The translations under genes and the position numbers were made by a program. The notes under the pieces were generated by a model. That model saw only the letters and a program-made list of their open reading frames with translations. It had not been told where the DNA came from and did no database searches. Shown piece after piece: positions 1-5,639 of a stretch of DNA of 5,639 bases (its first letter is position 1; the number at the start of each line of letters is the position of its first letter). Source of the DNA: an uncultured Chlamydiae bacterium (GTDB taxonomy: Bacteria; Chlamydiota; Chlamydiia; Chlamydiales; Rhabdochlamydiaceae); NCBI GenBank assembly GCA_903867585.1, contig CAIPRZ010000068.1:1-5639 (forward strand), read 5' to 3'.

Positions 1-1971
1 ATTAACGGGAAGCCTATTGCTTTTGATCCCGAAGAAAAAATATTTAAAATTCAGCAAGTTGCTGAAAAAGTAGCCTTAAAAGTTCTAAATCAAGAGCTCA
101 CACCAAACAATGCTTTATCAATTCAATTTTTAGATGAATTATCTGAGGCTTTTGAAGGTGAAAATCTAAAATGGTTAGAAATAAGCAAATTACTTGTTGA
201 AAAACTCTCTAGTTTAGAAAATCCCAAGGCCCTAGAGACAAAAGCTAAAATCATTCATGCACAAACGCTTTATAAAACAGCTCATCCGATTTTAACATCT
301 TCAACACCCACCTTTTTAAAAGCTGATCTAGATTATGTGACTAAATCTGTAGAAACTAATGGATTATCATTAGTCTTTGCAGATATCGAACTTAAGAATA
401 CCGAATCAGTACTTGAAAAAGCTGTTACTCAAAATGGATTAAGCCTTCGTTATGGCACTGAAACCATGCGTAGTAATTTAGACCTTTGCAAAAAAGCTGT
501 ATTGCAAAATCCTTTAGCCATCAAATTTGCTTATAGCTATGCAAGACATGATAGGGATCTTTCAAAATTAGCCGTGGTTTTAGATCCTAAGACTTTGATT
601 TACACAGTTATGCATGCTTCTGATCCAGATTTCTTACTCGAATGTATCAATTTAAATCTCAAAGTTTTTTTGAAAATTGATGAGGATTTAAGAAATGATC
701 CTATTTTTCAAAAAAAAGTACTCAATTTAATCGAAGGTCAAGACCCTTTAAAAGATAGGATTCTAAAATATAATAATAGAGAAATTAGAACGCTTTTGAT
801 TTCTAAACTTTTAGAAATTTCTACCTCTGAAGAAACCGCTGATGGGAAAAAAATTCATAAGCCTGCAGGGTTCCCTGAACACTTCACAACAGCATTCATT
901 TCCCCCCTTTTTACCAAAATCGTATGTCAATCTTGGGGTGCCTCACCAGAAACTCTTATGGAATTAGAGTCCTCCACAAAAAAACCGTTATTTAAAGATG
1001 CAAAAAAAAGACAAGCGCTTTTGTATGTTTTAAAAAATATCAATGAATGTGAAATCGAAAATGCTCAGAAAGTTGATCTTATATTAAGCGTGCTTGGGAC
1101 AAAGGAAGATCCTGTACCTGGACAAGAGGAAATCTTAGAAAGGCTGATCATTTTTGCCCTCACTATAAAGCTACTAGATAAAGAAACCCTTTTAAGCATA
1201 GAGGATTTTAGCGCCAAAAGTTTAAAAACCCTCATGTTAGGAGAATTAATTTCCCAAGGATTTATCAATGAAGACAAAATTGAGGCTTTTTTAACTGTTT
1301 TAAATCATTCAAGAATGCCTTCTGCTATCTTTTCATATCTCAAAAATTTTGTAGATGACGAGACTATGAAGCCTGTTATTACAGAATTTATAAATAGTCT
1401 TTGTGATGGGAGTTTTCTAACTCTAAGGCATGATAATAATAGTTATAAAAGTTTACTTTCTGAAGAGCAACTAGAGTATTGGCAAACAGATAAATCGATG
1501 AAATTTGATGACTCACATCAAATATTTGATTCTGAAAATTGGCAAGATCTTTTTTTATGTGGAACAGAGGTTATAAGTTGCCAACGCGTTGATGGATTTA
1601 AGGAATTTAATAAGTGCCTAATGGGTTATGTATTAGATGGAAAAATCCGTATTTTATGCTTAAAAGATTCTGTTGACTCTCCCATAAAAGCCCGTTGCAT
1701 GCTTAAAATTCTCAAAAAAGAGGATGGCACACCCTGCCTTCTTTTAGAAAAACTCTATCCCGAATTTTATGAGACAGCCTCCATGTTGATTAGGACCTAC
1801 GCCATATCTCTAGCAGAAAAATTAAAAATCCCCCTTTTTGAAGGCTCTGAATTAAGGACTGGTATAAGCATTCATTCTGACAAAATAAATCCAGGTCTTT
1901 GGGAATACGCCGATTCAGGGCCGGGGATTACTAATGGAACTTATGACATGGAAGCAAGAGCTATTTTTTGA
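1..1971 (+). CDS. Large DUF4116-type repeat protein with conserved C-terminal domain, 5'-truncated by window edge
   Basis: The frame is open from base 1 to the TGA at 1969-1971, giving 656 visible residues, so the start lies left of the window. A GTG at 337 is not the start: it falls inside the first repeat, and the upstream codons read as good helical protein. Visible residues about 1-105 are charged and helical. Residues 107-206 are four exact 25-residue units of the pattern (K/R)xxxx(V/L)xxxxVxxN(G/P)LxLxxAxxxx, with a decayed fifth unit to about 230; this resembles DUF4116. Residues about 230-500 are helical and unrecognised. Residues about 510-656 form a separate domain with LFLCGTEV, CQRVDG and NKCL motifs (near 517-539). 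I recall this domain at the C-terminus of large accessory proteins of amoeba-associated chlamydiae. I see no transmembrane segment or catalytic motif; the N-terminus, and any secretion signal, is out of view. Function is unknown; a host-interaction or effector role is inference only. The 3' end overlaps convergent aroC by 57 nt. Confidence 0.85.
   Translation: MNGKPIAFDPEEKIFKIQQVAEKVALKVLNQELTPNNALSIQFLDELSEAFEGENLKWLEISKLLVEKLSSLENPKALETKAKIIHAQTLYKTAHPILTSSTPTFLKADLDYVTKSVETNGLSLVFADIELKNTESVLEKAVTQNGLSLRYGTETMRSNLDLCKKAVLQNPLAIKFAYSYARHDRDLSKLAVVLDPKTLIYTVMHASDPDFLLECINLNLKVFLKIDEDLRNDPIFQKKVLNLIEGQDPLKDRILKYNNREIRTLLISKLLEISTSEETADGKKIHKPAGFPEHFTTAFISPLFTKIVCQSWGASPETLMELESSTKKPLFKDAKKRQALLYVLKNINECEIENAQKVDLILSVLGTKEDPVPGQEEILERLIIFALTIKLLDKETLLSIEDFSAKSLKTLMLGELISQGFINEDKIEAFLTVLNHSRMPSAIFSYLKNFVDDETMKPVITEFINSLCDGSFLTLRHDNNSYKSLLSEEQLEYWQTDKSMKFDDSHQIFDSENWQDLFLCGTEVISCQRVDGFKEFNKCLMGYVLDGKIRILCLKDSVDSPIKARCMLKILKKEDGTPCLLLEKLYPEFYETASMLIRTYAISLAEKLKIPLFEGSELRTGISIHSDKINPGLWEYADSGPGITNGTYDMEARAIF
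319..690 (+). repeat. 75-bp-period tandem coding repeats (25-residue DUF4116-like units)
   Basis: Four in-register units lie at 319-393, 394-468, 469-543 and 544-618, with a decayed 24-codon unit at 619-690. At protein level they begin KADLDYV, KNTESVL, RSNLDLC and RHDRDLS. Each carries a central SVETNG-, AVTQNG-, AVLQNP- or AVVLDP-type core followed by a hydrophobic/aromatic stretch (LSLVFA, LSLRYG, LAIKFA, TLIYTV). No unit has an indel over the first four, but nucleotide identity is low, so this is an old amplification and not a recent slippage product. Matching the family to DUF4116 is from memory of its consensus. Confidence 0.75.
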
Positions 1972-3048
1972 ATAAGGTTTCTCATTTAAACAATCAAGTC
2001 TTGCTTTTAATAAAAAATCACATGTTACTAACGCTGCCATAGCCTTTACTACAGGCACTCCTCGAATGGCTACACAAGGGTCATGTTTGGCTTTTTGATC
2101 TAATTGGAACTCCACCGTTTCTTTATCAAAACTTACACTAGTTTGTTTTTTTTTGATGCTGGATGTGGGTTTAAATACGGTCTTAAATATCACATCCTCT
2201 CCATTTGTAATGCCACCTAGTGTCCCACCGGCGTTATTAGTCAAAAAAGCTATGTTATTCTCTTTCAAAATTAAGGGATCATTGAAGTTTGATCCCTGAC
2301 GATTCACCGATTCAAACCCCTCCCCTATTTCAAATCCTTTTGTGGCAGGAATAGATAGCATAGCTTGTGCAAGTTTAGCTTCAAATCGATCAAAAACAGG
2401 CTCTCCAAGACCAATCGGCAGCTTTTTAATAATCCCAGTTACTATACCTCCGATCGAATCTCCTTGCTCAATTAACTCCTTTAGGAGCTCTAAAATCGCT
2501 TTCTGTTTTTTTGAATCAGAGCAAAATATTTTAGAATCTTCAAGGTCATAGGCCTCACATTTTATAGGTCCTACTTGAGTGAGATACGCTTTAATTTCGA
2601 TGCCATATTCTTTAAGAATTAAAGAAGCAACAGCACCTGCTGCAACCCTTGATGCAGTTTCTCGTGCAGAGGCTCTACCGCCCCCGTTTGGATCAAAGAT
2701 GCCAAATTTTTCTAGGTAGGTAAAATTAGCATGTCCTGGTCTATAAATATTTTCTAAAGCTGTATAGGGTTTTGAATCAAAGCCCTTATTTTTGATCATT
2801 AATGTGATAGGAGCCCCTGTTGTTCTATCTCCATAAACCCCAGAAATCACCTCCACTAAGTCTTTTTCTTCTCTTGGCGAGACAAAAGGATTTGTTCCCG
2901 GTCTTCTTTGGTCTAAGGCCTCTTGGATAAAATTAACATCCAAAAAAAGACCACTAGGACATCCATCGATTACAACCCCGATAGCTTTACCATGGGACTC
3001 ACCAAACGTTGTTATTTTAAATAGATCACCAAAAGTATTGCCTGGCAT
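1915..3048 (-). CDS. aroC: Chorismate synthase
   Basis: This enzyme converts EPSP to chorismate using reduced FMN, the last shikimate-pathway step, in the cytosol. The 377-residue protein shows the family signatures in order: MPGNTFG start, GESHG at 16-20 (His19), RRPG at 48-51, RPGHA at 103-107 (His106), GGGRASARET at 122-131, the SSIKKKQ segment in the last third, and HDPC at 322-325. The ATG at 3048 is firm because MPGNTFG aligns with the usual AroC N-terminus. The start lies 23 nt inside the end of aroK. Oddities: the C-terminal motif reads KHDPC where RHDPC is usual, and Lys335 sits where Glu is usual (VVKAM for VVEAM). The protein also runs about 23 residues (355-377) past the normal end, into antisense overlap with the + strand gene. 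All visible catalytic His and Asp residues are kept, so it is probably active. Confidence 0.97.
   Translation of the reverse strand: MPGNTFGDLFKITTFGESHGKAIGVVIDGCPSGLFLDVNFIQEALDQRRPGTNPFVSPREEKDLVEVISGVYGDRTTGAPITLMIKNKGFDSKPYTALENIYRPGHANFTYLEKFGIFDPNGGGRASARETASRVAAGAVASLILKEYGIEIKAYLTQVGPIKCEAYDLEDSKIFCSDSKKQKAILELLKELIEQGDSIGGIVTGIIKKLPIGLGEPVFDRFEAKLAQAMLSIPATKGFEIGEGFESVNRQGSNFNDPLILKENNIAFLTNNAGGTLGGITNGEDVIFKTVFKPTSSIKKKQTSVSFDKETVEFQLDQKAKHDPCVAIRGVPVVKAMAALVTCDFLLKARLDCLNEKPYSKNSSCFHVISSISNPRP
1949..2009. repeat. Inverted repeat spanning the end of the + strand gene, inside aroC
   Basis: AAGCAAGA at 1952-1959 is matched by TCTTGCTT at 1999-2006. In the + strand RNA the stem extends outward by two G.U pairs and one U-A pair to 11 pairs, with a 39-nt loop that holds the stop codon at 1969-1971. 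Neither side has the T-tract of an intrinsic terminator. With such a long loop it may be chance. Confidence 0.25.
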
Positions 3049-3538
3049 AGTCCTCTAAATTTTTGATACTTAAACTATCTTTGATGCTGAATTTTGGAAT
3101 TAGAAGCGAATCAAAAATAAGCTCTCTTTTGTCATGTAGGATTTTCAAACTCTCTTTAGGATTATTTTTATCTAAAGCGCTCCACAACGGAGTTTTAGCT
3201 AAGATCCTTTTTTCAAGACGATTATAGGGAATAGTCAAACAGACAAGATGGGTTTTTTCTAAAACCTTCTCCTTAGATCTAGAATAAGTTATAGTCCCTC
3301 CCCCTAAAGACAGAATCTGTTTAGCGGATAAATCCAAAGTCTCAAGAGCCAAATATTCCAATTGCCTAAATATAGCCTCTCCATAGGCTAAATAAAGCTC
3401 AGGGGCTGTTTTGCCATAAAGCTTTCTTATTTCTTGATCTAGATCCACGAAAGGGATTTTAAGTTTAGAGGCAAGCTTTTTACCGATAGTTGTTTTTCCG
3501 ACATGTTTAAATCCACAAAGACAAAATGTATTTTTCAT
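3026..3538 (-). CDS. aroK: Shikimate kinase
   Basis: This enzyme phosphorylates the 3-hydroxyl of shikimate with ATP. The 170-residue length is normal for the AroK/AroL family. The P-loop is GFKHVGKTT (9-17), the DxD metal/shikimate motif is DLD (32-34), FRQLE (57-61) carries the shikimate-binding Arg58, and GGG is at 79-81. KRELIFDSL (137-145) with Arg138 corresponds to the usual RxxxYxxxA segment. The LID region is unusual: family members normally have Arg-Pro-Leu, here KTPLW (115-119), so the ATP-contacting Arg is missing at its usual place. The start overlaps the aroA stop as ATGA (3538-3535), and the stop lies 23 nt inside aroC, so both junctions look coupled. Only a weak GGA lies upstream of the ATG. 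The gene could equally be called aroL, the name used in Chlamydia; sequence alone does not decide. Confidence 0.95.
   Translation of the reverse strand: MKNTFCLCGFKHVGKTTIGKKLASKLKIPFVDLDQEIRKLYGKTAPELYLAYGEAIFRQLEYLALETLDLSAKQILSLGGGTITYSRSKEKVLEKTHLVCLTIPYNRLEKRILAKTPLWSALDKNNPKESLKILHDKRELIFDSLLIPKFSIKDSLSIKNLEDYARQYFW
3051..3056 (-). promoter_or_regulatory. Possible Shine-Dalgarno for aroC, inside the aroK coding region
   Basis: On the minus strand the bases before the aroC ATG read AGAGGACT. GAGG is the best ribosome-binding match at any of the three complete gene starts here, but only 3 nt separate it from the ATG, shorter than usual. It overlaps the aroK Leu-Glu-Asp codons, so it could be coincidental, and re-initiation by ribosomes finishing aroK 20 nt further on is an alternative. 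Confidence 0.35.
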
Positions 3539-4806
3539 AAAGTTTCCATCTTGGCCCCTAAAGCTTCTAAGTGGCTAAAAAAAGTAGGATAGGTTTTGTT
3601 TACAGCTTCTGCTCCCTTTATAGTAATTCCATCACCACTGATTAAACCTAAAATGGCACAAGACATCACAATACGGTGATCATCAAAGCCCTCACAAAGC
3701 CCCCCTTTAATAGCTGAGGGATAGACTATAAGACCATCAGGTTGTTCATCGACCTTTAAACCGACTGAGCTCAAATTATAAGCCATACTTTTTACCCTAT
3801 CTGATTCTTTTCCCCGAGCCCCACCGGCCCCTTTTATTCGGACAGGATTTTTGCTTAAAATACAAAGGACAGATAAAATGGGTAAAGCATCTATTATATC
3901 TTTTACATCAACATCTTTTGTATTAAGACCCTTTGAGGCATTAATTATCAAATTTGATCCTGATATTTCTAAACAGGCGCCCCATTTCTTAAGAAGATAA
4001 ATAAGCGCTTTATCCCCTTGTTTATCTTTGAAATTCATCCCCGTTAGAGTAATATTTATACCAGCAACAAGACCTGCACCAATCATAAAGGCTGCAGAGC
4101 TAAAATCTTTGGGAGCCTTATAAACAAAAGGGTGAACTTTTTTATTACCTTGAATGGAAAAGGCCTTAAAATTTTGATTCTTTACTGCTTTATTTTGGGT
4201 TTTTAACCAGGACATGGTGAGTTCAACCCAAGGCTTTTCCTCAGGCTTCATAACAAAAAGTTTCTGTTTTTTTTCTTTAAGACTTAAGGCCCATAAAAGG
4301 GCAGAAACGGGTTGAGAATCTTTACCAATGACCCAGCTCTGGCGCTTTTTTATGGGACCTTGAACGCTAAAAGGGCAAAGCCCCCCGTTAGATTCCGTTT
4401 TTACCCCTAATCTTTTTAACCCTACTTCTAAATCTTTAATAGATCGTTGCTTCATTAAAGAAATAGATCCTGTAAATGTGACTTTAGTCTTAAAAAGGGA
4501 AGCAAAGGCTGACATAAAACGGAGAGTAATCCCCGAAGCGTTTACAAAACAATTAACAGGAGCTTTTAATCCTTTCCACCCTGGGCTATGAATAATAATA
4601 CCCGCTTTAGTTTTATAGACTTTTACCCCAAAACTTTTCATGGCTCCAATCATCGCCTCTGTATCTTCAGCCTCTAAAGCCTCTTTGACAAGACTTGTCC
4701 CTTTAGCAAGCATGGCAGAATAAAGCGCACGAAGAGTCTGTGATTTAGAAGTGGGTAAATCGATAAAACCAGTTAAAAAGGTGCCAGGATTAATTTTTAT
4801 ATCCAT
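3535..4806 (-). CDS. aroA: 3-phosphoshikimate 1-carboxyvinyltransferase (EPSP synthase)
   Basis: This enzyme joins phosphoenolpyruvate and shikimate 3-phosphate to make EPSP. The 423-residue length is typical. Key regions are LPTSKSQTLRAL (17-28; Lys21, Ser22, Arg26), NASGITLRF (89-97; PEP loop with Arg96), SQPVSALL (164-171; Ser164 and Gln165 contact S3P), DFSSAAF (234-240), IDALPIL (305-311; Asp306 is the expected catalytic Asp), RGKESDR (331-337; Glu334, Arg337), DDHR (375-378) and NKTYP (403-407; Lys404). All expected active-site residues are present. Two PEP-loop positions differ from E. coli: Ile93 replaces Thr97 and Phe97 replaces Pro101. The usual RPM/RPI near residue 122 is RSI. The ATG at 4806 lies inside the aroB tail (10 nt overlap) with no clear Shine-Dalgarno sequence, which suggests translation coupled to aroB. 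Its stop shares ATGA with aroK. Confidence 0.97.
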   Translation of the reverse strand: MDIKINPGTFLTGFIDLPTSKSQTLRALYSAMLAKGTSLVKEALEAEDTEAMIGAMKSFGVKVYKTKAGIIIHSPGWKGLKAPVNCFVNASGITLRFMSAFASLFKTKVTFTGSISLMKQRSIKDLEVGLKRLGVKTESNGGLCPFSVQGPIKKRQSWVIGKDSQPVSALLWALSLKEKKQKLFVMKPEEKPWVELTMSWLKTQNKAVKNQNFKAFSIQGNKKVHPFVYKAPKDFSSAAFMIGAGLVAGINITLTGMNFKDKQGDKALIYLLKKWGACLEISGSNLIINASKGLNTKDVDVKDIIDALPILSVLCILSKNPVRIKGAGGARGKESDRVKSMAYNLSSVGLKVDEQPDGLIVYPSAIKGGLCEGFDDHRIVMSCAILGLISGDGITIKGAEAVNKTYPTFFSHLEALGAKMETL

Positions 4807-5639
4807 AGGGCTTCAACCGCTTTTTGACACTCTTCTAAAGACGCTTCTACAAGCTCAGGATTCTGTCCAATCTTTGTGAGTGAATGTATTAAAATAAAAT
4901 TGTTTCTATTTTTCTTATCAAAAGCCAAAAAGGGTTTTAATTTTTCAAAAGCTAGCGGTTCTGTCAGCGGAAATAAAGAAAAAAGCCTTTTTTTAATTTC
5001 ATCAAAAGCTTTTTTACTTAATTCTCCCCTATGAAAACTGAAAGCTGATTCAGCTATCATTCCAAAGGCTACACAATAGCCGTGGGGCAATTTATATGAG
5101 CTTGCTGATTCATAAGCATGACCTATTGTATGACCAAAGTTTAAAATATGACGGATCCCCTTATCATAGGGATCTTTTTCAACTATGGTTTGCTTGATTC
5201 TTGCACAAGATAAAATATCGTCCATTTTTAAAGAGGTATAATCCAGATTTTTCCAAACTTCCTCGGAATAAATCAGCCCGATTTTTAAAGCCTCAGCAAA
5301 CCCACTTAAAAGCTGCTCTTTGGGTAGCGTTTCAAGAAAAGGTAGATAATAAATCACTTTTTGAGGTGGATAAAAGGTACCAACAAGGTTTTTAGCCTGA
5401 TTAAAATTGATTCCATTTTTACCGCCGATAGCCGCATCTATCATCCCAAGTAGGGTGGTTGGAATAAAATTTAAAACGACTCCTCTTTTAAAAATAGCGG
5501 CGCAAAAACCAACAAGATCCATTAAAGCACCGCCCCCAATGGCGTAAACGGTGTTATTTCTATAAAGATTTAAATTTGAAAAAAACTGAAGGACCTTTTG
5601 GGCTCCATCCCAGTTTTTACTATTTTCAGGTTCATTAAT
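4797..5639 (-). CDS. aroB: 3-dehydroquinate synthase, N-terminus cut by window edge
   Basis: This enzyme cyclises DAHP to 3-dehydroquinate using NAD+ and a divalent metal, step 2 of the shikimate pathway. The frame is open to the right edge, giving 280 visible residues; roughly 60-80 N-terminal residues are missing compared with the family length of about 350-360. An ATG at 5522 is internal: the 39 codons upstream include the NAD-binding IGGGALMD motif (34-41) and the PENSK segment (4-8). Other motifs in visible numbering are KRGV (51-54), PTTLLGMID (60-68), GGKNGIN (72-78), KNLVGTFY (83-90), GFAEALK (113-119; metal ligand Glu116), NFGHTIGHA (167-175; ligand His170), LPHG (184-187; ligand His186) and DKK (241-243). 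HGY replaces the usual HGE just after the last ligand. It is the most upstream visible gene of the aro block, so the operon promoter must lie outside the window. Confidence 0.96.
   Translation of the reverse strand: MNEPENSKNWDGAQKVLQFFSNLNLYRNNTVYAIGGGALMDLVGFCAAIFKRGVVLNFIPTTLLGMIDAAIGGKNGINFNQAKNLVGTFYPPQKVIYYLPFLETLPKEQLLSGFAEALKIGLIYSEEVWKNLDYTSLKMDDILSCARIKQTIVEKDPYDKGIRHILNFGHTIGHAYESASSYKLPHGYCVAFGMIAESAFSFHRGELSKKAFDEIKKRLFSLFPLTEPLAFEKLKPFLAFDKKNRNNFILIHSLTKIGQNPELVEASLEECQKAVEALWI

Noticed and set aside
337..339. GTG as start of the + strand gene
   Set aside because: The frame is open for all 112 codons before it, and the GTG lies within the first 25-residue repeat (which begins at 319), so the gene is truncated by the window edge.
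1065..1277. 70-codon minus-strand open frame
   Set aside because: It is antisense to the well-supported repeat-protein gene, with no recognisable protein features.
1961..1971. T-run at 1964-1969 as an intrinsic terminator of the + strand gene
   Set aside because: Only a 3-bp AGC/GCT stem precedes it, and it lies before the stop codon, so it does not meet terminator criteria.
2342..2551. 69-codon + strand open frame
   Set aside because: It lies wholly antisense to aroC and shows no domain-like sequence.
5201..5395. 64-codon + strand open frame
   Set aside because: It lies antisense to conserved aroB motifs, with no sign of independent coding.
5520..5522. ATG as start of aroB
   Set aside because: It is the Met inside the NAD-binding IGGGALMD motif; conserved AroB sequence continues upstream to the window edge.
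1..5639. Defence system, CRISPR array, mobile element or tRNA
   Set aside because: Every base is accounted for by five overlapping protein genes. I saw no short direct repeats with spacers, no transposase motifs and no tRNA-like cloverleaf.

Overview
The window is AT-rich and contains only protein-coding sequence, with no intergenic gap. It holds one 5'-truncated + strand gene (1..1971) and a tightly overlapping four-gene minus-strand block of shikimate-pathway genes (1915..5639, the last one running off the right edge). The best taxonomic guess is an environmental (Parachlamydia/Waddlia/Rhabdochlamydia-like) member of the Chlamydiae. The reasons are the base composition, the physical clustering of the aro genes, and a neighbour that combines 25-residue DUF4116-type repeats with a C-terminal 'LFLCGTEV...CQRVDG...NKCL' domain, which I remember mainly from large accessory proteins of amoeba-associated chlamydiae. 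This assignment is inference. No rRNA or other marker gene is present.

Layout. Positions 1..1971 (+) are the last 656 codons of a large protein whose start lies left of the window. It has a helical lead-in, four in-register 25-residue repeats plus a decayed fifth, a long helical middle and a conserved-looking C-terminal domain. Reading the minus strand from the right edge, the genes are aroB (3-dehydroquinate synthase, N-terminus missing), aroA (EPSP synthase), aroK/aroL (shikimate kinase) and aroC (chorismate synthase). Consecutive aro genes overlap by 10, 4 and 23 nt, so they almost certainly form one translationally coupled transcript whose promoter lies beyond the right edge. The aroC and + strand genes converge and overlap tail to tail by 57 nt in codon-aligned antisense register.

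Functionally, the four aro products cover step 2 (AroB) and the last three steps (AroK, AroA, AroC) of chorismate synthesis. The step 3/4 enzymes (dehydroquinase and shikimate dehydrogenase, often fused as aroDE in chlamydiae) are not in the window and could lie upstream of aroB.

I see no wholly new system here. The points worth a second look are the codon-aligned convergent overlap that seems to have lengthened AroC, the rearranged aro order compared with Chlamydia trachomatis as I remember it, and several substitutions at normally conserved enzyme positions: a TIPS-like pair in EPSP synthase, loss of the LID arginine in shikimate kinase, and R-to-K and E-to-K changes in the C-terminal AroC motif. 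The repeat protein is the least characterised item and is a candidate host-interaction protein.
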